Of a stretch of 41,483 bases of DNA, positions 8,901 through 15,981 are shown piece by piece (position 1 is the first letter of the stretch; the number at the start of each line of letters is the position of its first letter). The notes below the pieces were generated by a model that saw only the letters and a list, made by a program, of their open reading frames with translations, was not told the DNA's origin and made no database searches. The translations under genes and the position numbers were made by a program. The DNA comes from Muricoccus harenae (GTDB lineage Bacteria; Pseudomonadota; Alphaproteobacteria; Acetobacterales; Acetobacteraceae): assembly GCF_009848505.1 (NCBI RefSeq), contig NZ_WWDL01000040.1, forward strand, positions 1 to 41,483, given 5' to 3'.

Positions 8901-9511
8901 GCCTGCCGGAACCGGAGCATGAGATTGTTGGCCGGCATCTCCCGGATATCCGGCACGCCGAAGCCCCGCTCCGCCGCGGCGCGGGCCACCTCCTCCAGGT
9001 CCCGCACGCCCCAGGCCGGGTTGCGCCCCCGCAGATCGGCGTCGAAGGCTTCATTGCTCGGGGCCGTGTGGCGCCCCTCCCGGCGGTAGGGGCCGTAAAG
9101 GATCAGGGGCCCGCCGGGCGGCAGGATTGCCGCCGAACCCTGGAGTAGCCCCAGAGCCGCCTCCCAAGGCGCGATGTGGATCATGTTGATGCATAGTACC
9201 GCATCGGCCTGAGCCAGGGGCCAGCTCTCCGCCGCTGCATCCAGGGCCACCGCCGGCCGCAGGTTCGCAGCGCCCGAGGCTGCCGCCCAGCCATCGATGC
9301 TGGCCAGCGCCGCCGGATCAGGGTCGCTCGGCTGAAAGGTGAGGTCCTGCAGGGCAGAGGCGAAATGGATAGCGTGTTCGCCCGAGCCGCTGGCGATCTC
9401 CAGCACGAGTCCCCGCTCCGGCAGCCAGCCCCGCAACACAGCGAGGATCGGATCGCGGTTGCGCGCCGCGGAGGGCGCATGGCGCCTGGCATCCTGCTCC
9501 ACGCTAGTCAT
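8897..9511 (-). CDS. DUF938 SAM-dependent methyltransferase-like protein
   Basis: A 204-residue class-I methyltransferase fold of the DUF938 (METTL26-like) family. The SAM-binding loop is VLEIASGSGEHAIHF (motif I) and the family signature INMIHIAPWEAALGLLQG is present, followed by LPPGGPLILYGPYRREGRHTAPSNEAFD. Family members are cytoplasmic with unknown substrates. It stands alone, overlapping the tetR stop by 4 bases and diverging from the CoA-transferase gene. Confidence 0.88.
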   Translation of the reverse strand: MTSVEQDARRHAPSAARNRDPILAVLRGWLPERGLVLEIASGSGEHAIHFASALQDLTFQPSDPDPAALASIDGWAAASGAANLRPAVALDAAAESWPLAQADAVLCINMIHIAPWEAALGLLQGSAAILPPGGPLILYGPYRREGRHTAPSNEAFDADLRGRNPAWGVRDLEEVARAAAERGFGVPDIREMPANNLMLRFRQA

Positions 9512-9698
9512 GCTTCACGTCCCTGCTGGTGGTGCCGCGGAGCTTAGCCCAGCTTGCCGCGGGGGTGAGGCCCGGGGCATAGGCTCCCCCCCTGGGCTGC
9601 GGCATGATGCCGGCGGCCCGTCGGGCCAAGGCACAGAACGAACGTCCAACCTGCGCGGCACAGACCGCCGGGAACAACCGAATAGGGTATCGGAATCG

Positions 9699-10925
9699 AT
9701 GGCTTCTCCCCCCTCCCCGCTTTCCGGCCTGCGTATCGTCGAGGTCTCGGCCTTCATCGCGGCGCCGATCGGGGGGATGACCCTGGCCCAGCTGGGTGCG
9801 GAGGTGATCCGGATCGATCCGATCGGCGGCAACATCGACCACAAGCGCTGGCCGCTCTCGCCCGAGGGGACGAGCCTGTACTGGACCGGACTGAACAAGG
9901 CCAAGCGCTCGGTCACCCTGGCGCTGAACAAGCCGGAGGGGCAGGAGATCGCCCGCGCGCTGATCTGCGCCCCGGGCGAGGATGCCGGCATCCTGCTGAC
10001 CAACCTGCCTGCCAGCGGCTGGATGAGCCATGCGGCCCTGTCCCAGTCCCGCGAGGACCTGATCATGCTGCGGCTGATCGGGAATTCCGATGGGTCCGGT
10101 GCAGTGGACTACACCGTCAACAGCGCAAGCGGCTTCCCCATGGCGACCGGCCGGGGGGAGGAGCCGGTGAACCATGTCCTGCCGGCCTGGGACATCGCAG
10201 CGGGTCTCTATCTCTCCACCGGCCTGCTCTCCGCCGAGCGGGTGCGGCGCCGGGAGGGACGTGGGCAGGAGGTGGTCCTGGCGCTTTCCGACGTGGCGCT
10301 CGCCTCGGTGGCGAACCTTGGCTACGTCGCCGATGTTCAGGTGAACGGCGCCGTCCGCCAGCCCATGGGCAACGAGCTCTACGGCGCCTTCGGGCGGGAT
10401 TTCGCCACGGGCGACGGACGCCGGTTGATGCTCGTCGCCATTTCCAACCGGCAATGGCGTGCCATCGGCAAGGTGACGGGCCTGGGCGAAAAGCTCGCCA
10501 TGATCGGCCCGATGCTGGACGTGGACCTGAATGACGAGGGCGGGCGCTTCGAGGCGCGGCACGCCATCGCCGCCGTGCTCGCCCCCTGGTTCGCGAAGCA
10601 CAGTTTGGCGGAGATCACCCGCCTCTTCGAGGGCAGCGGCATCCTCTGGGGCCCCTACCAGGATTTCGGCCAGCTGGTGCGGGAGGATCCGCGCTGCTCC
10701 ACCGCCAATCCGATGTTTGCGGAGCTGGACCAGCCCGGTGTTGGCCGTGTGCTGGCGCCGCGGGTGCCACTGGACTTCTCCGGCACCCCGCGCCCCGATC
10801 CGCGCCCCGCCCCGCGGCTGGGCGAGGACAGCGACGCCGTGCTGTCCGAGGTGCTGGGCCTGTCCAGCGCCGCGATCGGCCGGCTGCATGATGCCGGGGT
10901 GGTGGCCGGCCCCGATGGACGCTGA
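9699..10925 (+). CDS. mct: CaiB/BaiF CoA transferase, 2-methylfumaryl-CoA isomerase-like
   Basis: A 408-residue family-III CoA transferase. It resembles mesaconyl-C1-CoA to C4-CoA transferase (2-methylfumaryl-CoA isomerase) of the 3-hydroxypropionate bicycle along its whole length. Examples are the opening GLRIVEVSAFIAAPIGGMTL, LICAPGE (88-94), VDYTVN (136-141), NHVLPAWDIAAG (158-169, with the expected catalytic Asp165) and the tail GRLHDAGVVAGP. The ATG at 9699 is where homologues start; the frame is open further upstream. It ends 16 bases before mcd, so the two are co-transcribed. This comparison is from memory of the family. The classical ethylmalonyl-CoA pathway does not need this isomerase, so its role beside mcd is worth testing. 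Confidence 0.82.
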   Translation: MASPPSPLSGLRIVEVSAFIAAPIGGMTLAQLGAEVIRIDPIGGNIDHKRWPLSPEGTSLYWTGLNKAKRSVTLALNKPEGQEIARALICAPGEDAGILLTNLPASGWMSHAALSQSREDLIMLRLIGNSDGSGAVDYTVNSASGFPMATGRGEEPVNHVLPAWDIAAGLYLSTGLLSAERVRRREGRGQEVVLALSDVALASVANLGYVADVQVNGAVRQPMGNELYGAFGRDFATGDGRRLMLVAISNRQWRAIGKVTGLGEKLAMIGPMLDVDLNDEGGRFEARHAIAAVLAPWFAKHSLAEITRLFEGSGILWGPYQDFGQLVREDPRCSTANPMFAELDQPGVGRVLAPRVPLDFSGTPRPDPRPAPRLGEDSDAVLSEVLGLSSAAIGRLHDAGVVAGPDGR

Positions 10926-10941
10926 CGGAAGGCACCCACAC

Positions 10942-12597
10942 ATGACCCAAGAAATCCAGATCCCGCTCTCCGATTATGACCTGGCCCTGTCCGCCGCGGA
11001 GCGTCTGTTCGAGGAAGGGCGGCGTGCCGTGGGCGCCACTGTGGCACCGGCCGGCAAGCCTGATGCCGCCCTGATGGAGCGCCACCAGTTCGCCATGCAT
11101 GGCCTTGCCTGGCAGGCCGCCTATGTCGAGGCGCTGCGCCAGATGCTGCGCTGGGCGCGCGCGCTTTCGGAAACCGGCAGGCTGGGGGCCAGCGAGGCGG
11201 CCATGCTGCGGCTCGGCTTTGCCGAATATTGCGGCCAGCTTGCCGGCGGTATCCCGATGAGCCAGACCGAGACGCTGCGCCCGGCCGATATGGGCGTGCC
11301 GTCCGAGGCGGTGGCGCGCTTCCTGGCCGAGCCCGTGCTGGCCCGCCTCTCCCGACCCGCGGGGCTGGAGGCGGCGCGCCTGACGCTCGCGGAGGCGGTC
11401 ACCGCCGGCAGCTACGGCGCCTTCGGCCTCGATGACGAGGCGCTGGAGGCGACGCGCGCCGAGTTCCTCCGCTTCACCGCCGCCGAGGTCACGCCCCATG
11501 CCCAAGACTGGCACCAGAGGGACGAGCTTATCCCGATCGAACTGATCGGCAAGCTGGCCGAGATGGGCGTCTTCGGCCTGACCATTCCCGAGGAGTATGG
11601 CGGCCTTGGCCTCGGCAAGGTCGCGATGTGCCTCGTCTCCGAGGCGCTGAGTGCCGGCTATATCGGCGTGGGCTCGCTCGGCACGCGCTCGGAGATCGCG
11701 GCCGAGTTGATCCGGCTCGGCGGCACGGCCGAGCAGAAGGAGCGTTGGCTGCCCCGCGTTGCTTCCGGCGAGACCCTGCCGACGGCGGTCTTCACCGAGC
11801 CCAACACCGGCTCCGATCTCGGCAACCTGCGCACCCGGGCGGTGCGGGAGGGGGATGTCTACAAGGTGTACGGCGCCAAGACCTGGATCACCCATGGCTC
11901 GCGCTCTGACCTGATGACGCTGCTGGTCCGCACCGGTCCGGCGGGCTCTGGCTACAAGGGCCTGTCCATGCTGCTGGCCGAGAAGCCGCGCGGCACCGAG
12001 ACCGATCCTTTCCCCGCCCCTGGCATGAGCGGAGCCGAGATCCCGGTGCTCGGCTATCGCGGCATGAAGGAATACGAGATCGGCTTCGACGGCTTCGAGG
12101 TGCCGGCCTCCGCCCTGCTCGGTGGCATCGAGGGCCAGGGCTTCAAGCAGCTGATGGAGACCTTCGAGAGCGCGCGCATCCAGACCGCCGCCCGCGCGCT
12201 CGGCGTCGCGCAGAATGCGCTGGAGCTGGGAGTGGCCTATGCCACGACGCGCGAGCAGTTCGGCAAGCCGATCCTGCATTTCCCGCGCGTGCATGCGAAG
12301 CTCGCCTGGATGGCCACCGAGACGATGATGGCGCGCCAGCTCTCCTACTTCGCCGCCCGCACCAAGGACTCCGGCCAGCGCTGCGACATGGAGGCCGGCA
12401 TGGCCAAGCTGCTCGCCGCCCGCGTCGCCTGGGCGAACGCCGACAGCGCGCTGCAGATCCATGGCGGCAATGGCTACGCCATCGAATACCCGATCAGCCG
12501 CGTGCTCTGCGACGCCCGCATCCTCTCCATCTTCGAAGGCGCGGCCGAAATCCAGGCCCAGGTCATCGCCCGCGGTCTTCTGGGGCGTGTGAACTAG
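10942..12597 (+). CDS. mcd: (2S)-methylsuccinyl-CoA dehydrogenase
   Basis: A 551-residue flavoprotein. It has the acyl-CoA dehydrogenase core (about 180-551) preceded by the extra helical N-terminal domain of about 170 residues that marks methylsuccinyl-CoA dehydrogenase (HGLAWQAAYVEALRQM, then YCGQLAGGIPMSQTETLRPAD). Core motifs include FTEPNTGSDLGNL, GAKTWITHG and IHGGNGYAIEYPISRVLCD, plus the terminal FEGAAEIQAQVI. It oxidises (2S)-methylsuccinyl-CoA to mesaconyl-C1-CoA in the ethylmalonyl-CoA pathway of acetate assimilation and passes electrons to ETF. ETF-QO is encoded at 34.7 kb. The mct-like gene lies upstream in the same operon. The other pathway genes (ccr, ecm, mch, mcl) are not in the window. 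Confidence 0.9.
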   Translation: MTQEIQIPLSDYDLALSAAERLFEEGRRAVGATVAPAGKPDAALMERHQFAMHGLAWQAAYVEALRQMLRWARALSETGRLGASEAAMLRLGFAEYCGQLAGGIPMSQTETLRPADMGVPSEAVARFLAEPVLARLSRPAGLEAARLTLAEAVTAGSYGAFGLDDEALEATRAEFLRFTAAEVTPHAQDWHQRDELIPIELIGKLAEMGVFGLTIPEEYGGLGLGKVAMCLVSEALSAGYIGVGSLGTRSEIAAELIRLGGTAEQKERWLPRVASGETLPTAVFTEPNTGSDLGNLRTRAVREGDVYKVYGAKTWITHGSRSDLMTLLVRTGPAGSGYKGLSMLLAEKPRGTETDPFPAPGMSGAEIPVLGYRGMKEYEIGFDGFEVPASALLGGIEGQGFKQLMETFESARIQTAARALGVAQNALELGVAYATTREQFGKPILHFPRVHAKLAWMATETMMARQLSYFAARTKDSGQRCDMEAGMAKLLAARVAWANADSALQIHGGNGYAIEYPISRVLCDARILSIFEGAAEIQAQVIARGLLGRVN

Positions 12598-12603
12598 GAA
12601 AGG

Positions 12604-12629
12604 GCGCGCCGCCCCAGCGGGCCGCGCGC
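12604..12629. terminator. imperfect hairpin between convergent mcd and AEC transporter genes
   Basis: An 11-bp stem with one mismatch (12604-12614 with 12619-12629, 4-base loop) fills the 34-base gap between two convergent stops. No T tract is present. It is likely a shared transcript end. Confidence 0.35.
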
Positions 12630-12631
12630 TG

Positions 12632-13561
12632 TCACGGCACCACCAGCGTGGTGAGGGTCGCCAGCACGATCGGGATGGCCAGCGCCGCGAGCACCGTCTG
12701 GGTCGCGGTGATGCCCGCCATCAGCGGCGCATCGCCGCCCAGCTGCCGCGCCAGGATATAGGCGGAGGAAGCAGTCGGCATGGCCTGAAACAGCAGCGCC
12801 ACCACCAGCGCCGGCCCCCGCAAACCGAGTGCCAGTGCCGCCAGCAGTGTCGCCACCGGCATTACCAGGAACTTGACGGCAGAGGAGGTGACGACCGGCC
12901 CAACCCAGGACCGCGCCGTACCGAAATCCAGTGCCGCGCCGACGCAGAGCAGCCCGAGCGGCAAGGAGGCCGCGCCAAGGGCCCGCAGCGCTGGCTCCAG
13001 CCCCAGCGGAAGGCCGAGGCCCAGCGCCTGCAACAGGATGCCGATCGCGCAGGCCACCACCAGCGGATTGGTCACGATCTGCCTCGCGATGCCGCGCGCA
13101 TTCAGCCGCGCCGCGCCGTAGCGCGCGAAGACCAGTACGCAGAGCACGTTCACCGTCGGCACGATCGCGGCGTTGCAGATGGCCGCCATGGCAATGCCCT
13201 GTGCCCCGAACAGCCCGGCGGCGATGGTGACCGCGACATAGTTGTTGAAGCGCACGCTGCCTTGGAACACCGAGGTGAAGGCGGCGCCGTCGATCCGCAT
13301 CATCGGCCGCGCCGCCACGACCAGCGCCGAGACCAGCACGAGCGCACCGACCAGCGTTCCCGCCAGGCTCCAGACCGGAAGGGATTGAAGATTCGCCATC
13401 GCAAGCCCGTGCACGAAGAGCGAGGGCAGCAGCAGGAAATAGCCGAGCCGCTCCGCCTGGGGCCAAAACCCCTCGGCAAGAAAGGCGGAGCGCCGCAGCC
13501 CGTAGCCAAGCCCGATCAGCAGGATGACCGGTACCAGCGCCAACAGCACCGCCCCTGTCAT
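12632..13561 (-). CDS. AEC-family transporter (auxin efflux carrier/malonate permease type)
   Basis: A 309-residue, strongly hydrophobic protein with about 10 predicted membrane helices, the usual size for the AEC family. Family features include VPVILLIGLGYGLRR at the N-terminus, the FNNYVAVTIA segment after the third or fourth helix, and a C-terminal half ending ASSAYILARQLGGD...GITATQTVLAALAIPIVL. Members move dicarboxylates or other organic anions; the substrate cannot be read from the sequence. A ribosome site GGAGG lies 7 bases before the ATG. A small open frame upstream overlaps the start codon by ATGA. Confidence 0.88.
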   Translation of the reverse strand: MTGAVLLALVPVILLIGLGYGLRRSAFLAEGFWPQAERLGYFLLLPSLFVHGLAMANLQSLPVWSLAGTLVGALVLVSALVVAARPMMRIDGAAFTSVFQGSVRFNNYVAVTIAAGLFGAQGIAMAAICNAAIVPTVNVLCVLVFARYGAARLNARGIARQIVTNPLVVACAIGILLQALGLGLPLGLEPALRALGAASLPLGLLCVGAALDFGTARSWVGPVVTSSAVKFLVMPVATLLAALALGLRGPALVVALLFQAMPTASSAYILARQLGGDAPLMAGITATQTVLAALAIPIVLATLTTLVVP

Positions 13562-13800
13562 GCCTGCGCCTCCAGCGCTGGCATACCATTGGCGGGGGCA
13601 TATCCGAGCGGCCGTTCCTCCGCCTCCCGCGCGCCCTCGGCCACATGCGGCGACGCGAAGTCAGGCTCGTCCAGAGTCCGGCTTAGAGCCAGGCCGACGA
13701 TGTCCCGCCCCGCAAGTCGCTGCCCAGCCGCAGGGGCCATGGCCAGGCGAGGCGATCCCCTGGCAGGCTGAGATGGTAGCGCGGTGAGCGTCAGTGACAT
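13558..13800 (-). CDS. small hypothetical open frame, uncertain
   Basis: An 80-codon frame whose TGA overlaps the ATG of the AEC transporter (ATGA). It shows no recognisable domain, membrane segment or signal peptide, and the AEC gene has its own ribosome site, so translation coupling is not required. It may be a chance frame in GC-rich DNA. Confidence 0.2.
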   Translation of the reverse strand: MSLTLTALPSQPARGSPRLAMAPAAGQRLAGRDIVGLALSRTLDEPDFASPHVAEGAREAEERPLGYAPANGMPALEAQA

Positions 13801-14114
13801 GCGGCGGATCTCGTCAAAGGAAGTGGCCGGGCGGAAGCTAGGACGGGCGAGGCGGAAGCAATAAATTGCCCTCAGATTGCGTCAGGCCGATCGCGTCCGC
13901 CGCTCGGGTAAGGTGCCTTGGGGCATGATGGCGAAAAGGGTGCGAAGGGCCCGGAGTAACATGGCCCGATTCTAGGCCCACCGGACCCAGCGGGCGAGAC
14001 GCGCGCCTCAGGCGCCCCGATGCAACTCTCGAATCCCGGATCGGGCGCCGGAACAGCCCTCCCCGCCCGGGCAGGATGCCCCTATCCTGCACTGGCCCAG
14101 ACGATGGACCACCC
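13562..14114. other. intergenic stretch between the AEC gene and racemase-family gene
   Basis: About 550 bases between divergent genes. Apart from the doubtful small frame at 13558-13800, I see no convincing gene, RNA or long palindrome. Promoters for both neighbours must lie here, but no clear -35/-10 pair stands out. Confidence 0.4.
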
Positions 14115-14867
14115 ATGACCGCCATCCCCACCCCCACCAGCCCCCGCCGCGGCATCGCCCGGGGCGGCAAGGCCATCTACGGCGCCCCCCTCGGCATCCT
14201 GATGCTTGAGGCGCGCTTCCCCCGCATCGCTGGCGACATGGGCAACGGCACCACCTGGCCATTTCCCGTCCTTTACCGCGTGGTGCGCGGCGCGAGCCCG
14301 GAGAAGGTGGTGCTGAACGGCGCGAACGGGCTCTTGCAGGATTTCCTCGATGCCGCCGCCGACCTCGTCGCCCAGGGGGCCGAGGCGATCACCACCAACT
14401 GCGGCTTCCTTTCCCTTTTCCAGAAGGAGCTGGCAGCGCATGTCGGCGTGCCGGTGGCCACCAGCAGCCTGATGCAGGTGCCCTGGGTACAGGCGATGCT
14501 GCCGCCCGGCCAGCGCGTCGGCCTTGTCACCGTCTCCGGATCATCCCTCACGCAGAAGCATCTGGAGGCGGTTGGCGTGCCGCTCGACATCCCGCGCGAG
14601 GGTACGGAGAGCGGGCGCGAGTTCTTCCGCGTGCTGATCAAGGCCGAGAAGGACGACATGGATGTGGACCTGGCCGAGCAGGATGTGGTGGAGGCCGCGC
14701 AGCGCCTCGTGCAGCGGCATCCGGATGTCGGCGCGATCGTGCTGGAATGCACGAACATGCCGCCTTATGCGGCCGCCGTGCAGCGCGCCGTGGGGCGGCC
14801 CGTCTATGACATCTATTCGATGATCACCTATTTCCACGCCGGCATCCGGCCGCGCAGCTTCGGCTGA
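14115..14867 (+). CDS. aspartate/glutamate racemase-family protein
   Basis: A 250-residue protein of the Asp/Glu/hydantoin racemase superfamily. The two catalytic cysteines are in ITTNCGFLS (Cys96) and LECTNMPPY (Cys212), which are in the expected two-base positions. The first domain opens with IYGAPLGILMLEARFPRIAGDMGN, typical of a subgroup annotated only as racemase-family proteins, so the substrate is unknown. The ATG at 14115 is preferred to an upstream in-frame start at 14076 because homologues begin near GIARGGK. The gene is convergent with the deoR-type gene. Confidence 0.82.
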   Translation: MTAIPTPTSPRRGIARGGKAIYGAPLGILMLEARFPRIAGDMGNGTTWPFPVLYRVVRGASPEKVVLNGANGLLQDFLDAAADLVAQGAEAITTNCGFLSLFQKELAAHVGVPVATSSLMQVPWVQAMLPPGQRVGLVTVSGSSLTQKHLEAVGVPLDIPREGTESGREFFRVLIKAEKDDMDVDLAEQDVVEAAQRLVQRHPDVGAIVLECTNMPPYAAAVQRAVGRPVYDIYSMITYFHAGIRPRSFG

Positions 14868-14875
14868 GCACCCCG

Positions 14876-14908
14876 CCGGCGCCACTCCGCCCCGCGGAAA
14901 GGCGCCGG
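14876..14908. terminator. inverted repeat between convergent genes
   Basis: A perfect 8-bp stem, CCGGCGCC (14876-14883) with GGCGCCGG (14901-14908) and a 17-base loop, lies between the racemase-family stop and the DeoR-type stop. It is a possible shared transcript end; the large loop and lack of a T tract weaken it. Confidence 0.3.
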
Positions 14909-14954
14909 ACCAAAGGCGGGCGAATGTCCAGTGCGACAGACATGGCCCGCCGCA

Positions 14955-15704
14955 TCAGGCGTGGATCACGCGCACCCCTTCCGGCGCGAAGGCCGCGCAA
15001 GCCTCCTCTGGCGCATCCGTTACCAGGGTCCAGCCCGCCGGCAGCGGCGCCCAGAAGGGCTGCCCGCCCCGGCCCAGCTTCGAGGAATCCGCCAGCACCA
15101 CCACCTCACGCGCCTGGCGCATCATCAGCTCCTTGAGCGAAACCTGCTCCAGCGTCGCCTCGCAGACGCCATGGCCGGGCAGGACACCATCGGCGCTCAT
15201 GAAGACCCGGTCTGCCGTGACATGGCGCAGCGCCTGCTCGGCCAGGGGGCCGAAGGTGCTCATGCTGATGGGGCGCAGCGTCCCGCCCAGCACCACCAGC
15301 TCGATCTCCGGCGTATCGGCCAGCAACGGGATCAGCGGCAGGTTGGTGGTGACCACGCGCAGCCGCCGCCCGCGCAGCAGCCGCCCCAGCGCCTCCACGG
15401 TGGAGCCGCCATCGAGGATGATCGTGTCGCCTTCACCAATCAGCCCCAGCGCCGCTTGCGCGATGGCCGCCTTGGCCGGGCGGTTCTGTGCCGTCCGCGC
15501 GCGCAGACTCGTCTCATGCACGGGGGCCGCCAGGATCGCGCCGCCATAGGTGCGCGCAACAGCGCGTTTCGCCGACAAGGCGTTGAGGTCACGCCGGATC
15601 GTTGAAGCCGAAACGCCGAAACGCGCCGCAAGGGCGTCCACATCGGCATCGCCGGCGGCGATGGCGGCCAGAATCTCGTCGTGGCGCGTTCGCCTGCGTC
15701 GCAT
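14955..15704 (-). CDS. DeoR-family transcriptional regulator
   Basis: A 249-residue DeoR/GlpR regulator. The N-terminal helix-turn-helix runs to about residue 55 (DVDALAARFGVSASTIRRDL, then RTYGGAIL). The C-terminal DeoRC sugar-phosphate sensor domain shows GDTIILDGGSTVEALGRLL, VVTTNLPL, ELVVLGGTLRP and VVLADSSKLG. The start at 15704 is where family members begin; the frame is open further upstream through a repeat region. It is the last gene of the sugar-acid group and probably senses a phosphorylated four-carbon intermediate. Candidate operators lie in the region upstream of kdgT. Confidence 0.88.
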   Translation of the reverse strand: MRRRRTRHDEILAAIAAGDADVDALAARFGVSASTIRRDLNALSAKRAVARTYGGAILAAPVHETSLRARTAQNRPAKAAIAQAALGLIGEGDTIILDGGSTVEALGRLLRGRRLRVVTTNLPLIPLLADTPEIELVVLGGTLRPISMSTFGPLAEQALRHVTADRVFMSADGVLPGHGVCEATLEQVSLKELMMRQAREVVVLADSSKLGRGGQPFWAPLPAGWTLVTDAPEEACAAFAPEGVRVIHA

Positions 15705-15740
15705 GCGGGGGAACCTACAGGGATGGCGGGGCGGCGGCGA

Positions 15741-15799
15741 CCCCAGGGGCTTTGCCCCTGGACCCCACCGGGGTGGCAGCGGCCACCCCGGACCCCGCG
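15741..15799. repeat. dispersed double-hairpin repeat, copy 1
   Basis: Two adjacent perfect hairpins: CCAGGGGC/GCCCCTGG (15743-15750 with 15754-15761, loop TTT) and CCGGGGTGGC/GCCACCCCGG (15768-15777 with 15782-15791, loop AGCG), then GACCCCGCG. A related unit in the same orientation occurs at 22117-22176. It resembles a REP-type intergenic element. Confidence 0.6.
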
Positions 15800-15901
15800 A
15801 TCTGTTGAGAGGCGCGCCTGAGGTCATGGACCTCAGGCGACTGACAGGTCAGCCCGTGTGGCCGAAAGAATCCGCCTGCGGCGCTGTCTTATCCGGCTGC
15901 T

Positions 15902-15974
15902 CCCCGCAAAACAGAACGCGGGGTCCGGGGAGCCCGCCGGCTCCCCGGCGGAGGTCCGGAGGCGGAGCCTCCGG
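15902..15974. repeat. cluster of three hairpins after the kinase-PdxA2 gene
   Basis: Three successive inverted repeats: CCCCGC (15902-15907) with GCGGGG (15918-15923); CCGGGGAGCC (15925-15934) with GGCTCCCCGG (15939-15948); and CCGGAGGC (15956-15963) with GCCTCCGG (15967-15974). The last lies 7 bases after the stop of the fused gene. They may terminate or stabilise the kdgT operon transcript ahead of deoR. Confidence 0.5.
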
Positions 15975-15981
15975 CGGCCGC

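Noticed and set aside
10615-12462. A 615-codon open frame on the minus strand opposite mcd and mct.
   Set aside because: It has the low-complexity composition of antisense frames in GC-rich DNA, and both plus-strand genes are strongly supported.
13262-13771. Plus-strand frame opposite the AEC transporter start.
   Set aside because: Its composition is that of an antisense frame, it has no ribosome site, and the AEC gene is well supported.
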